Part shown: piece by piece, positions 31,879 through 43,961 of the stretch | How positions within the stretch are numbered: the first letter of the stretch is position 1 | Layout of the letters: each line of letters begins with the position of its first letter | From: Lunularia cruciata | Lineage: Eukaryota > Streptophyta > Marchantiopsida > Lunulariales > Lunulariaceae | Reading direction: 5' to 3' | Assembly: GCA_948567375.1 (NCBI GenBank) | Contig: OX419760.1 | Location: forward strand, 38,688,001-38,752,000 | Length of the DNA: 64,000 nt | Notes under the pieces: model-generated | Seen by the model: the letters and a program-made list of their open reading frames with translations, nothing else | Database searches by the model: none | Told to the model about the DNA's origin: nothing | Program-made: the position numbers and the translations under genes

Positions 31879-34119
31879 CTACCTTCTATGGTACATCTTC
31901 AACTTATCATGGTTAATCCTATCAAAGTGTCTTCCTCCCAACTCCTTGAGATCATAGGTGTAATTGCCCCACATCTTCTCCACTATGAAAGGTCCAAAGT
32001 ACTTAGGCAAAAACTTCTTTTTCACTCTCTTGAATCAAATGGAATCAAAAAACATTACCCAATCACCTTCTTTGAAAGTCTCCACCTTCTTCTTGCCTTG
32101 CCTCTTGTCATAGCACTCCTTTTGTTTCCTTTGGGCTTGCTCCACTCAAACTATAGCAACTGCTCTTGCCTCTTCCAATTCCATGAGTTGATCCTTCCTT
32201 GACTTCTTTGCATCACCTGCTTGTGCTTTCTTCAATCTCCTATGAATGCTTTGGAAGGTAGGAAGATCAAAGTGAATAGGTAAGGTAGACTCAATACCAT
32301 ACACCAATTGAAATGGAGAATATCCGGTGGAAGTCTTCATGGTTGTCCTATACTCCCACAAAACTGCATGAATCCTCTTGTCCCAATGATGTTTAGCCCC
32401 CACCATTTCTGCATCTTTGGCCAACATCATGCACAAGGTCTGATTGGTTCTCTTTGCCAAGCCATTGGAATTTGGCTTATAGGATGTAGTTACTTTATGT
32501 GTGATAGAGAAATGTCGCAGCATGGCTGTAGTAATGCTTCCTGTAAACTCTCCTCCTCTATCAGAAACCAACTCCAAAGGGCATCCAAACCTAGTGATAA
32601 TGCGTTCATAAAGAAATCTAACCACTTCATCTTCATTCTTGTCCCTCAATAGTCTAGCCTCAACCCACTTGGTAAGGTAATCAATAACTACCACAATGTA
32701 CCGATTGTTCTTTGGGGTTCTATTGAGAGGACCTACAAAATCAATTCCCCACTTCTCAAAAGGTCCTAGCAATGGAATTGATCTAAGTGGTGGAGTGGAT
32801 GTAGACTTTCTAGCAAAAGCTTGACAAACATGACAAGTTTTGCAATAATCAAGACAATCCTTGAAAATCCCTCTCCAATGGTAACCTGAATCTAAAAAAG
32901 CAGTCACCTTTCCTGCAAAGTGTCCTCCACATACTAAACCTTCATGAAACTCCTTTATGAGTAGGATAGATTCTTCCTTACCCACTGCTCTTTGAAGTAG
33001 ACCATCTGCTCCTTGGTGAAAAAGAATATCCTCCACCATTGTGTAAGGTCTAGATCTTGCTGCAAGGGCCTTCCTCTCCCTAGCATACATCCCTTCTGGA
33101 TAGTTACCTTTTGTCACAAAATCCACAATCTCCTTGTACTCCATTGGAACCTCTTGAGTGATTGAGATTGTCATGAGCTCCTCATCCGGGAAGGAATCAT
33201 CCACTGGCTCATCTCTATCATGATCATAGGCTCTAGATAACAAATCAGCATTTGCATGTTTCTTTCCTGGCCTATCCTCATTGGTGTAGTCATACTCAGA
33301 CAAGAGTATCATCCACCTTGCTAGTCTCCCTTCAACATTAGGCTTGTTGAAGATGTACTTCAAAGCCTTGTGATCCATGACAATGGTGGCTTTCCCTCCA
33401 ATCAAGTAGTGTCTAAACTTCTTGAGACCAAAGATCACTGCCAACCCTTCTCTCTCCATGACAGAGTAGTTCTTCTCTATTGAAACCATCTGCCTACTAG
33501 CATAAGCTATTGGATGATCATGCCCATCTTTGTCTAATTGACTAAGAGTGCATCCTATAGTTACATTAGAAGCATCACTGTAGAGGATGAAAGGCTTACT
33601 CCAATCAGGTTTAGCAAGCATTGGAGCTACAACAAGGGATTGCTTGAGCTCCTCAAAAGCTTTGAGAGCCTCCTTGTCTTCCAAAATCACCATGTAATCT
33701 ACACCCTTCTTCATGTAGATGGTCAATGCATAAGCCTTGTTGGAAAATGAGAAGATGAACCTCCTATAATATCCAACCATCCCCAAGAATTGGCGTAACT
33801 TTGTCAAGCTTGAAGGGAATGGAAGGTCTGAGATTTTCCTCACCTTCTCAAGATCAACTGCTATTCCATCCTTGGAGATGATGTGCCCCAAAAGTAGACC
33901 TTCTTCACATCCAAAAATGCACTTCTCTAGGTTGAGTGATGCATTTGCCTCATCTAAGCGTTGCAAGACTTTGATTAGGTGCTCAAAGTGCTCCTCCTTG
34001 CTCCCATAGACACAAAAGTCATCAATGAAGTCTCTCACAAATTTCCCAATGAAAGGTTCAAATACCTTGTTCATGAACCGTTGGAATGTGGCTGGAGCAT
34101 TGCAAAGCCCAAAAGGCAT
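31879..34119 (-). pseudogene. RT (from MPFGL), RNase H and integrase of D-1
   Basis: A 657-codon open frame from MPFGLCNAPATFQRFMNKVF. RT active site FVRDFIDDFCVYGSKEEHF (about residue 30). RNase H: FILYSDASNVTIGCTLSQLD, SVMEREGLAVIFGLKK, VMDHKALKYIF and KKHANADLLSR, all four acidic positions present. Integrase: EFHEGLVCGGHFAGK...CKTCHVCQ zinc site, WGIDFVGPL (Asp), LVSDRGGEFTGS (Asp), then SNGLAKRTNQTL, where the catalytic Glu is replaced by Lys. After the TGA at 32146 the same frame continues into FLPKYFGPFIVEK (GPF module) and ends at 31879. The Glu-to-Lys change alone should abolish integration. Confidence 0.94.
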
Positions 34120-35697
34120 GACCTTGAAAGCTTAAGTTCCCCAAGGTGTGGTGAATGTGGTGAGTTGTTGATGCTCTAGTGCAATCTTGATTTGGTTATA
34201 TCCACTATAACCAGCTCCAAAACTATACCTCTCATGACCTGCAACCTCCTCCAAGATCTCATCAATGAATGGCAATGGGTAGTAGTCCTTCTTGGTAACA
34301 ACATCGAGCTTCTTGTAATCCACACATACCCGAAGCTTGTCATTCTTTTTCTTCATAATGACAATTGGAGACACCCATTCTGAATTCTCTACCTCAAAGA
34401 TAAATTCAACCTCCTTGAGCTTATCAATCTCCTCCTTCACAACCAAAGATATTGGTGGGCTAATGCGACATTGCTTTTGGCGGATTGGTCTTGCATGTGA
34501 CTCCACCTCTATCTTGTGCTCCTCCAAGGTGACTTCCTTCAAATCCTTGTAATTAAAAGCAACCACATTGATGAAATTTCGGAAAATCTCCTCAAATCTC
34601 ACCTTTTCCTCCTTGGTAACATTTGGGCCATACTTGAGGGTAGCTAACCTTCTCTCTACCTCCTCAAGTGTCAATGGTGATTTGTCCGGGTCCTTCAAAA
34701 CCTCTGGCTTAGGTGCAAAATCCATAGCACACAAGGGATACACATCTGAATCAGATTCAAATTCATCCTCCTCCGTCGAAGTCTCCTCCTCTATGCTTGT
34801 GTCCACACCTGAAGCTCCTTCTTCAGAATCTGATTCCCAATAATCAGAAGATGGTGTATCTGAATGTGAACTGCTGGTGGTATTAGTCACACGAACTATG
34901 ACCCTATGGTTTGATGGCCCAATCCTCAAGTACCCTTTGTGCCATCGATCAGTTGTGCGTGCTGCTCTCAACCATGGCCTCCCAAGAAGTAAGTCATAGC
35001 TTGAATCCTTCAAGACTTGGAAAGTCATGAGATTTTGAACTCCCATAACTGAAACTACCACTTTATCCATCACCCCTACTGGTCTAACTTGTTGCTTGTT
35101 TGCCATGCTCACCACAAATGTTGAAGGTCTTGAGGGTGTCATACCCAACTTCTTCATCAACCTTTCTGACATGGCATTCACTGCTGATCCTCCATCAACC
35201 AATGCATCCTTGATGTTGTGACCATTCACTCTCACACCAATCTTGGAGGCATATTCACAAGCCTCCCATGGTGCTGGCTTGGCATCCACCACCCCGATTG
35301 ATACTAGAGCTTTTACCTTCTTCTTCTTCTTGCTCCTTGTAGAACTCAAACCACCTCTAAGCTCCTTTCTCAAGGTAGGGTTCAAAGCAATCAATTGATC
35401 CACTATGATGTTAGCCTTGTGACTACCAACATCCTCCAACACATTGTAGTTCCATTGTTGCTTTGGAATCAAGAAATCCTCCATCCCCAACTTTTTCCTT
35501 GGAGTCTTTGTTGTTGATGGTGTTGAGGTGCAAGTGCTCCTAGTAGACATAGGAGTATCCTTGCTTGGAGTAAATCCTTGAGAAGAGTGAACATCCTCTG
35601 CAAAATGAGCTCTCTTCTTCTCTTGTGCCAAAACCTTCAAATTAAGACTCTTGGAGTTTGAGCACTCTCCCTTCCTCATACTTGCTCTCCACCACAT
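34120..35697 (-). pseudogene. Protease and N-terminal RT of D-1
   Basis: A 521-codon frame continuous with 34119-31879 apart from TAA at 34132-34134 (TPWGT-stop-AFKVMPFGL, where the family has Tyr). Protease: KDALVDGGSAVNAMSERLMK and YDLLLGRPWLRAA. A long acidic Ser/Glu linker (SDSEEGASGVDTSIEEETST) follows, then RT with KLRVCVDYKKLDVVTKKDYY and GYSGYNQIKIA. Read from the gag frame it needs one frame change near 35715. Single nonsense codon, otherwise well kept. Confidence 0.93.
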
Positions 35698-35714
35698 CTA
35701 TGGATGTTATCCCC

Positions 35715-36698
35715 TTACCTTTTTGGATTAGGAGCCACTTGTGTTTCACTACCTCCCTCTTTCCCTCTATTGGCTCCCTCATAACTCCTTCCTCCATGGT
35801 AAGTGGAATTTGGGCAATTCCTTTGGATATGGCCTCTTCCTCCACAACCAAAACAATTTCTATCATTGAAATTGTTGGCTGGTTGACCTCCTCTATATGG
35901 ATAGTTTCCATAACTCTTAGGCCCTCTCCCTACATTCTGATCCACCTCTCTCTTCTCACATAGTTGCACCACATTGATCTTGAGATCCGCAAGTTGTTCT
36001 ATAATGGTTTGAAGTGGATCCTTTGGTGGAGGTGCAAGAATTGGAGCAACTACTACTTGTGGTGCAACCCTTGTCACCAAAGTATCAGAAGTTCCACTAT
36101 ACTTGTGGCCTTGAGGAGGATGCACAACCTCCTTCACCACTAAATCACTCTCATCCCCTTCCAAACTCTCCTCCATACGAATTGCGATCTTGATAGCTTC
36201 AACTTTGGAAGAAGGTTTCTCATATCTCACCTTGCTTCTAATTTGTGGTCTCAACCCTCCCACAAAATTCTTGGTGATCATAGCCCCTATGCCAATCATT
36301 GTAATCTCCGCATTATCCCCACCCTTCCTCAACACTATGCGAAATCTGGACTCTAACTTTTCCACTCTTTCCACATAGACTCTCATTTTCTCTCCATCTC
36401 CTTGCTTGAAAAATGTAACCTCACTCATCAATCTCTCATAACTCTCATCAGGAAGAAAGTTCTCAATGAGTGTTGAAGTCAAAGTCTCCTAAGACTCTTC
36501 TTGCCCATCTCTCCTCTCTCTCTTTTGGTATTCTGACTCATACCATGTAAGTGCTGCATCCTCAAAGAAATCTGATAATAATGAGGCCCACTCATTCTTC
36601 CTCCTCTCATTGTTTCCTATGCAAGCTCTCTTGAAGTCTCTCACAAAGGACTCCACATCTTCTCCATCCTTCCCAAAGAAAACCGGAAGTTTTCCCAT
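35715..36698 (-). pseudogene. Gag of D-1
   Basis: Begins MGKLPVFFGKDGEDVESFVR at 36698. DAALTWYESEYQKRER and FLPDESYERLMSEVTFFKQG belong to the retrotransposon Gag capsid domain, FVGGLRPQIRSKVRYEKPSS to its last helices. A zinc knuckle CFGCGGRGHIQRNC lies near 35830. One in-frame TAG at about 36486 (CAG-to-TAG) divides the ORF. Then a frame change to protease near 35715. Confidence 0.92.
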
Positions 36699-36982
36699 CT
36701 TAACCTCTCACTATCTTTCTTTTCTCTCAATTTTCTTTTTCTCTTTTCTTTTCTCTCACTCTATAACTAATAGAGTATATACATGACTAACACCATTTGT
36801 GAGTAATCCACCCTAGGGAACACAAAAGGTTCAGGTTGCTCCAAGATTTCTATAGCAACATCAAATCCTAGAGTGCATATTAATCAAACCCTCATGGATA
36901 GTTTATCCATAAGTTGAAAGATTATCTCCATCACTAATCTTGAGAACTAGCTGATGAAAGTGTTAGTATTTCTGTAGTTGTA

Positions 36983-37408
36983 CTAAGACTCTTTCCAAGA
37001 TCCTTCACCAAAGTCTTCCAAAAGTGATTTTACTCCACTACACTCATGTCCTTTTGGAAGGCCTTCAACTCCACAAACCTCACACAACTCCTTGGTCTTA
37101 GATCTTCTCCCTCCCAATCTTGGTGAAGAAGGTCCAACATGCAAACCCAAGTCAAGTAAGCCTCTCCTTTCCCTCAATCTCTTGCTCTCAAAGGTCAATG
37201 GACACAAACTTGCCTTGTGTTCCTTCTCTCCACACAGAAAGCACTTAGACTCACTCTTTCCTCCAAGTGGTGTAGGTTTTTGGATCCTCTCAACACTCTC
37301 TTCAAATTCTATTGTAAACTCTCTTTTCCTCAAATACACCCCTACAATCACCTCAAACCCTTGGGGAACTTTGCATAATCTCAATTTCCATGCTTGATGA
37401 CCCTCCAT
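36983..37408 (-). CDS. Additional zinc-knuckle ORF of D-1 upstream of gag
   Basis: A 141-codon open frame starting at ATG 37408 (MEGHQAWKLRLCKVPQGFEV). It contains a CCHC knuckle, CFLCGEKEHKASLC (about residues 57-70), and a second Cys/His cluster, CEVCGVEGLPKGHEC. The leading part (VYLRKREFTIEFEES) resembles the short domain that often precedes a CCHC knuckle in plant retroelement proteins. It lies between the leader ORF and gag, in a place where Ty3 elements normally have no gene. Could be an accessory nucleic-acid-binding protein or an acquired fragment of another element's ORF1. Confidence 0.6.
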   Translation of the reverse strand: MEGHQAWKLRLCKVPQGFEVIVGVYLRKREFTIEFEESVERIQKPTPLGGKSESKCFLCGEKEHKASLCPLTFESKRLRERRGLLDLGLHVGPSSPRLGGRRSKTKELCEVCGVEGLPKGHECSGVKSLLEDFGEGSWKES

Positions 37409-38006
37409 GTTCCCAAGATGAATCTAAACACTCAAACATGCTTTTTGTTGATCTCAAACTCCTCATGCATGAGATCTACACTCTACAGAATTGACCCTTC
37501 CTCACAATATCACTCAAATCTCCCAACTAGTATGTCAAAGTCCTTTAAAAATTTTTACACTTGATCATAACTTTAGAGCATCCCTCCGTGCAAAATTTCA
37601 AATCTTTTCATCAAGCCATTTGACCTAGACATCTTTCTATTCAGCACACATATTTCAGATTTGGTCTGAAAACCACCCCCCTTACTTCAAAAACTCATAA
37701 AGCCCTGCGCAAAAACTATCTCTCTCTAATTTTTGTGGCAGCAGGTAGGATACAATGCTCTGAATTTTCATGGAATTATTTAGGACAATTCACTGAAAAT
37801 TGAAGAAATGGCAGTCCCTATACAATTTTCCAGAGAGCATGCAGTTGCAGGAGCACTTTACCCTATCAACTTTCAAAACTTCTAGCCGAGTGCGCATAGT
37901 AGCTTTCACAATAATTTCAAGTGTGCTAACTGAAAGATAACTCAAGCTATCATGTGTAAAAATTTCAAGTCCAGATCTCAAACTTGAGATTTTGCCCAAA
38001 ATCACC
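37409..38006 (-). other. Long untranslated leader of D-1
   Basis: About 600 bp between the leader ORF and the zinc-knuckle ORF with no convincing ORF. Resembles in style the leader fragment at 42900-43590. Confidence 0.6.
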
Positions 38007-38240
38007 TTAATCCCCAAAATCTGCAATCCACCTCACACAATCTCTCCAATTCCTCTCATGGTACAAGATGTACAAAATCACCTCAAAGACATCATAATGA
38101 ACTACAGGGTATAAAAATAGATCTTGGTTCTCTAACATAAGTTCAGCCCTCTCCTCTCCTAATGTTCTCTCCAAGTGAACTCTCATAGCCTCCTTCTGCC
38201 TAATGTAGAATTGAACACGGAACATTATCTTGCCTTCTAG
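38007..38240 (-). CDS. Leader ORF of D-1 (unknown function)
   Basis: Open frame just after the PBS; the first ATG past the PBS gives MFRVQFYIRQKEAMRVHLER, then TLGEERAELMLENQDLFLYPVV and VILYILYHERNWRDCVRW. The pattern V-x-Y/F-I, M-R-V-x-L, a short helix, then P-V-V-x-Y and I-L-Y matches the leader peptides of the A and B elements. The nominal frame extends back through the PBS into the LTR. Could be a small protein, an upstream ORF controlling gag translation or a detached Gag N-terminal domain. Confidence 0.55.
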   Translation of the reverse strand, partial: LEGKIMFRVQFYIRQKEAMRVHLERTLGEERAELMLENQDLFLYPVVHYDVFEVILYILYHERNWRDCVRWIADFGD

Positions 38241-38244
38241 AGAG

Positions 38245-38262
38245 GTCCCGGCAACGGAACCA
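38245..38262 (-). other. Primer-binding site of D-1 (tRNA-Asp type)
   Basis: Minus strand TGGTTCCGTTGCCGGGAC, six bases after the 5' LTR; resembles the complement of a plant tRNA-Asp 3' end. Confidence 0.75.
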
Positions 38263-38268
38263 AAAATG

Positions 38269-38957
38269 TGAGCCGGCCTATCTCTCACTCAAGATGAACC
38301 TCTGATGGCTATTATGGTAGTGCACCATGGACTAAGAAGGCAAGGAACCCCAACTCCATCATACTCCTCCAAGGCTAACACTCCAAGACTCAAGACATTG
38401 CTCCTAGAGAACTCAATATGAGAGAGATAGTTGCAAATGAAAAGATAATGAGTACCTCCTCACCCCTTGTTTATATACTTGTGAAATAGTTACGTACCAA
38501 AGTTACTAATTACCGTAGTAACTCAAGTTACTAGACTAAAAGTCAAGTAAAGTCAAAAAGTAGAAAGGAATATCCATTCACATGGGCATATTCTCCTAAG
38601 CATGTGCTCTTATCTTGACCCAACCACTAAGTCAAGGATTCCTTCACATGGGCTATCCTTGGACTAAAAAAGAATCCAAAACAAAAAGGCTTGCGGGCCC
38701 AAGAGTTCTCAACTCTTTCCTCAAAGCCAAACACCTAGGAATAATACCAAGTTAACACACTAAAATCCAAAATAGTGGTGCTCATCTTTTCTACTTCCTC
38801 TAAATTAAATTCCTCTCTATCTTAGCTATGACTAACTTTAGCTAACCATGACTAATATAGAACCATCCTTTATCTCTATATAAATAATATCTCTTAAGTA
38901 CTTGTAATACCAAGCTAAATATCACAATACCACACACATGCACAAATGGGTGTTACA
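38269..38957 (-). repeat. 5' LTR of D-1
   Basis: 689 bp, matching 31139-31830. Ends GCCGGCTCA on the minus strand. Confidence 0.95.
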
Positions 38958-39023
38958 GGCCATATTGGATGTCATGATGTGTAAGTATATGATCAATTTT
39001 GTATTCTTTATGATCATTAATAG
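38958..39023 (-). pseudogene. Second chromodomain fragment of B-2
   Basis: Continues the B-2 chromodomain upstream of D-1 (matches 12190-12270 of B-1: GATGT..TGATG...AAG.ATA.GATCAA and the CATGATCATTAATAG end). Cut at 39023/39024 by the 3' end of MT-3. Confidence 0.7.
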
Positions 39024-39643
39024 TGTCATGTGTATATATATCACTACACAACAAACATCATTTGTCAAAACCATACACTATAGAAGCATAACTCATATAG
39101 AAGTAACACATGAACTCTAAGGTGTCTCAATCATTAGTTTGGTGACACTCTCAACTTGGATAAAAAATCAAAATCCATTCAATAAAATGCAAATTACTTG
39201 CTTTGATTATATTGTCAAGCCATACCTACTCTAGCAAAGAGAATCCAAGTGATCTTTGCAAATCTTTGTCTACCATTCTCTAGCTAAGAGAATCCACGTG
39301 ATCTTTGTCAATCTTTATCTAACATAACCAAGAGCTCAAAGGCTTAGAATCAAAGAAGGGAGCTCTCTAGAGATACACTTTGAAATTATACCACTCAAGA
39401 CTCAACCTAGAACTCCAACCCTAATGCTACCACTAATGGCTCATTTGACAGTTCAAAAGGTAGCTTTAATAGTATGATCAATAGCCCTAACACAAATTTG
39501 GCTGCCACCAAGTAATGTTTGAGCAATTATTGGTATGTCATGCATATAAACATTACTACACAATATACATTGCTATCAATATCATACATTATAGAAGCAC
39601 AACTCACATATAAGTCATACATGAACTCTAAAGTGCCACATTT
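39024..39643 (-). repeat. 3' split repeats of MT-3: A1, B', A2
   Basis: Minus-strand order: A1 (39643-39537, ACTTTAGAGTTCATG... to TATATGCATGACA), B' (39536-39131, lacking its first 80 or so bases) and A2 (39130-39024, ACCTTAGAGTTCATG... to ACACATGACA). The same arrangement as 61973-62606 in MT-2. The outer A2 ends exactly at the B-2 boundary. Confidence 0.85.
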
Positions 39644-39829
39644 GTCTCCATAGCTGGCGGTTAGGTCCCTCTAACTCCAAATATTCATCTACTCTAAGTA
39701 TGTGATATGCCCTATGGTGGGCCAAGATCATGAAGCCATTGCTATGAAGCCATTGCTATCAAGCCTTACCATTAGTTACCTATTTGTAGTCTATATCACA
39801 TAAAGAGTGAACTAGCTATAAGTAAAGTA

Positions 39830-41300
39830 CATCTACAATATAACCATTTTCCTTGAGGAAGCACTATTAGGGAGTGGTCAAATATGCAATAGATCATCCT
39901 CTCAAATAACTATCACACATCAACATAATAGCAGCTCCACCAGAAGAACTACATAACATACATCACAAACCTGCAAGTACAAGTGCCAAGCTTGGATCCA
40001 TAATGCCATCAATGTTTGGGAGGTGGCATAATGCAGAATTATGCATATGATCCTTCCAAAAAACACCATCACATTTTCTCAACATGAGGACTTTGGAAGG
40101 CAAAACCTTGTGCACTCTCAAGGTAGTGCGGCCTAAAGTAACATTAAGTGTTATTGGTACAATCTACTATAGATATACATAGTTACTTAGATGAAATCAA
40201 TGGATCAAGGATCTATAACCTCCTCCTCAAATAGTAGCATATCATAAGATATCCTTATGCTAAGCAATCATTAAACTATTAGCATCACTCTTCAAAAGAT
40301 CTCTACTTGTTGAGAATATGCGCTCACCCATACATCTAGTTCAAAATTATTCTAAACTATGGTTGTAGGTAAATCTAGATCCCATCGATATAGAGTACAA
40401 AGTAAGGAGAGAAGGATGCTCATGAGGCTTGCTGGCTGAACCAATAGCCCATGACCAACCAAGGTAATTGGAAATCACAATCTCTCAAGTGGCCTCTCTA
40501 CAAACCATACTTATGCAATCCTCATTTCACCGTTTGAATCACTCTCTCTGCTAAGCCATCTGACTCAAAGTGATCTTAGAAGGTAGTACAATGATCAATA
40601 AATGCCTTGTCACAAAAGATCTAACACTCTTCCAAGAATTCTATACCTTGATCAGTAAAAACCCCAATTGGTGCACCAAAATGACTAAGAGCTCAGTCCA
40701 AGTACAAGTATGATGTCCCTTTACTAGACTTATCAAGAAGTGCCACCAAGTAAATCCACTTGGAGAAATGCTCCACCATAACCAAAATATACCAATGATG
40801 TCTCACAATCAATGATAAAGTTCCAAAAAAGTCCAAACTCCAATAGTAACCCAAATTCATGATAAGTAATGGATGTAATTATGGCATAGGAGCCTTAAAT
40901 GATGCTCTAACTTGGTCACAAACCACACAATTAGCAACAAATTGATGTACATTTGTTTGCATGCCGTGCTACTGATAATAACTCAAGAGTAAGCTATATG
41001 TATGCTTTACTCCAAAATTTCCTAGCTCCTCATGAGCATGACATACAAACTATGGTCTTTGAGATGGAAGTGGTACTACTTATACTCTACCATTTTCTTG
41101 TACACAAAGAAGGTATATGCCCTCCAATCTAAAAATTTTAGCTCATTGAAGGACACAATCTCTCTCCTTGGTACCAACTTTGCAACCAACAACACCAATG
41201 AAAATATAATCCATCACTAACACATCATAAAGAATGTCTTGCTAACCTGTACAAATATCTCTACACTTTGGATCTATGACCTCAACAACTCCTCCTGGAT
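39830..41300 (-). pseudogene. Integrase and PHD finger of MT-3
   Basis: Matches 60300-61800 of MT-2 through many substitutions: the PHD portion at about 39830-39970, the integrase C-terminal region at 39970-40690, and the catalytic and zinc-binding regions at 40690-41300. Frames are lost throughout. Positions of the Cys codons of the PHD finger are partly retained. Confidence 0.8.
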
Positions 41301-41339
41301 GTGTTAAGGGAGATACCATCACATTCTTAGATAATATAT

Positions 41340-42490
41340 ATAGAAAGTTAGAGTCATCCCAACCTTGTACCATCTCCTCATCTATCTCATCATGCCAACG
41401 TGCTTTAGTCTGATCTTACTAGTTAGGACATGGGTTTCTACTCAACCCATTTGCATCATAGTTCACCACTCTAGGTCTATGAATAATTGTGAAATCCTAC
41501 TCTTGTAAAATCAAAGCACATCATGCAAGCTCCCTAAAAGCTTGTCAAACTCCATCAACCACTTTAGTGGTTGATGATCAATGATGAGAGTGAAGATGTT
41601 ATCAAATAGGTAACACAAATGTCCTACTCTCCACACTAATACCAAGCACTCTCCCTCATATGAACTATAATTTACCTTTGTTGAATTGTTGGAGTGACTA
41701 ACATAGGCCACTACAAGCTCCTTCTCCTCATCATCATGTTAGGTGAGCACTTCTCCAAGCTCTAACATACTCCAATCAATATGAATTTGGAATTGTCATC
41801 CTCTAATCAATATCAACCTCTCCTTGAGCTTTATATAAAAGCTCTTTCTTTCTCATCTCCCCAACACCACTCATGTATAAGATTGGTCAACTTTGTCAAG
41901 GCCTTGGAAATAGAACTAAATCCTCTAACATATAAGCAATAAATTTTACCAATCCAAGGAATGCTTGCACTATGCTCACATCCATAAGCCAAGGAATACA
42001 TACAGTAGCCTCCACCTTGGTCTAATAAACACCAAGTCATCCCAATACTCAACTTGCTCATGGAAGAATCTGTATTTCCCAAGATGTAATTTGAGTCCAC
42101 AAGATCTCAATCTCCCAAACACTTCCAATAAATGTCTCTCATGCTCCTCCACATTAGTGCTAAAGACCAAAATGTCTTCAATATAACAAAAAAAATATCC
42201 AATCCTACTAGGATTTTGTCCATGACCTTTGGAATTTGGTATGAGCATTCTTTAACCCAAATGATAAGAACTTCCACTAATATAATACATCCTTGTCATG
42301 AGGATCAATAGCAAAAAATGTTATCTTGCACTTGTCTTCCTCTTTGATTGGAAATTGATGATATCTTGCTCAAAGATCCAAAGTACTAAAGACCTTTGCA
42401 TGCACAATTGCATCAAAATACTCTAGTGTAAGCATAACATATTGATAAGCCCTAGTTTGTTAGTTGATGGAATGGTAAAAATCCACATAT
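41340..42490 (-). pseudogene. RT and RNase H of MT-3
   Basis: RNase H remnant AYVSHSNNSTKVNYSSYEGE (41711-41640) and RT remnants (42248-41831) with YIEDILVFSTNVEEHERHL, where the YIDD site reads YIED. The TLDL-TGA codon of the other copies is also TGA here (near 42375). Interrupted at about 42490 by unrelated sequence. Confidence 0.82.
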
Positions 42491-43588
42491 CCACATTCCA
42501 AGGACATAAAATAGAGCTTAACTTGACCACTACAACTCCTTTGACAAGGTTTCAAACTTGGCCAAATTTTTTTAGTTCTAACCCTAATTTCAAAATCCTA
42601 AGTAGTGCTCAAGTCTTGATTCTTGCATCGGTTTTGGCCAAATTTTGTAGAGGTATGCATGTAATATGGTAGGAAAAATGTCAAGAAACTACATTAATTA
42701 TACTCATGACTTTGAATGGGAAATTTGATATTCAATTGCAATTGGATCTGGAATTGCTCTATTTCATTTAAAATAGTTTTTCAATAGAGTTTGTTGCTTC
42801 ACTCTATATAAACTCTAAGCTAACCAAAATTTATATAATAGTTAGTTGTGCTCCTACCTAAACCTTTGTGAAGTTTAAAAGCTTAATACAACTCCAATCC
42901 CTAGACAACAATTAATTCTTGGGTTGGACTAACTTATGAGCTCTATAGACCTAGGTATACTTGATCCAAGACCTTGAATTTTCTATCAAAAGTATGTATA
43001 TAAAGAAATTTCTTAGAGTTACAAAATCTAACCATAAACAATATTGAAAATTTTCATGAGCTAATTCAAACCAGAACTTGAGGAGTGACCAAAATCACAA
43101 ACTTGATCACCATCTCCTTCTCAATACCTTGATTTGCAAAGCTCCAACTTAAATTGGTCATATCTTACTTTAGAATTACTTAAACATAAAATTTATTGAG
43201 CTCATTACCATAATTACTCTATCTAGACTCTAACCCATGTAACAAATCAGAAAAAAGTGTCATGAAACTCTCACAATTTTTCAATTTGCACACCTAAATA
43301 TGAATTTGACTACCTTTGATTCAATTGACCATATCCCATTGATACTTTGCTCAAATCACTTTATTTTTGTCTTCAATTCAAAGCCTACTAGATCTTCTCT
43401 CTAATGGTGGTACTCTCTTTCTTGGTGCCCTTGAATTATATCCTCAAGAGTTGAAGAAATCTAGACTTCCTTGTTCTAAATATCCATCCAAGCACTTGCA
43501 ATTTTGTCATTTAGCTTTTCCTCTTTTTGACTAATGGACCTCACTACTCCACCTTGAAGCTCTTAAATGTGATTCAGTCTTTCTTCTC

Positions 43589-43804
43589 TTATAAGAGCAC
43601 ATACATTGTCAAGTTCCAAACTTGCTCATGATTAAACATCAAAAGGATGATAGGATTTGGGTTCTCCATCATTGACTCTATGAATGATGCCCCAAAATGT
43701 GTCACCATCCAATCCCGTAAGCGGTCATGGTGTATAATCTGAAGCCTAATGAGAAAAATAATTTGAGAATGGAAAATCAAGAACATGGGACATCTCCTAC
43801 TCAA
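43589..43804 (-). CDS. Leader-type ORF of the inserted fragment (unknown function)
   Basis: 71 codons: FLIRLQIIHHDRLRDWMVTH, FGASFIESMMENPNPIILLM, VWNLTMYVLL. Same pattern as the leader peptides of A-1, B-1 and D-1 (R-x-x-M/F-V-x-H-F-G-x-x-F, N-P-x-x-I-L, L-x-x-Y-V-L-L). Fourth family in this window with such a peptide downstream of the PBS. Confidence 0.5.
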   Translation of the reverse strand: MSRRCPMFLIFHSQIIFLIRLQIIHHDRLRDWMVTHFGASFIESMMENPNPIILLMFNHEQVWNLTMYVLL

Positions 43805-43917
43805 TTGCTTCCTTTGATACTCTAAATTCCACTTCCTATTACAACTCTCACTCTCAATGTTCTCCTTTTACTCAAGATTCACAACTAAAAACACACTCCT
43901 ATTTATCAACTCTCCAT

Positions 43918-43920
<3 letters not shown>

Positions 43921-43958
<38 letters not shown>
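43921..43958. repeat. (AT)19 microsatellite
   Basis: Nineteen uninterrupted AT dinucleotides. Confidence 0.98.

Positions 43959-43961
<3 letters not shown>

Larger units (their letters stand above)
31139..38957 (-). mobile_element. D-1: full-length Ty3/gypsy element without chromodomain
   Basis: Minus-strand element of about 7.8 kb with LTRs at 31139-31830 and 38269-38957 (TGTAACACCC...GCCGGCTCA). The LTRs differ by only a few substitutions and small indels, so it is younger than MT-1. PBS at 38245-38262 is of tRNA-Asp type. Order: leader ORF, zinc-knuckle ORF, gag, protease, RT, RNase H, integrase, PPT. No chromodomain; FIDDFCVYG in RT and DGG protease motif point to the Athila/Tat side of Ty3 elements. 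Pol is nearly open (one TAA at 34132). Inserted in B-2. Confidence 0.95.
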
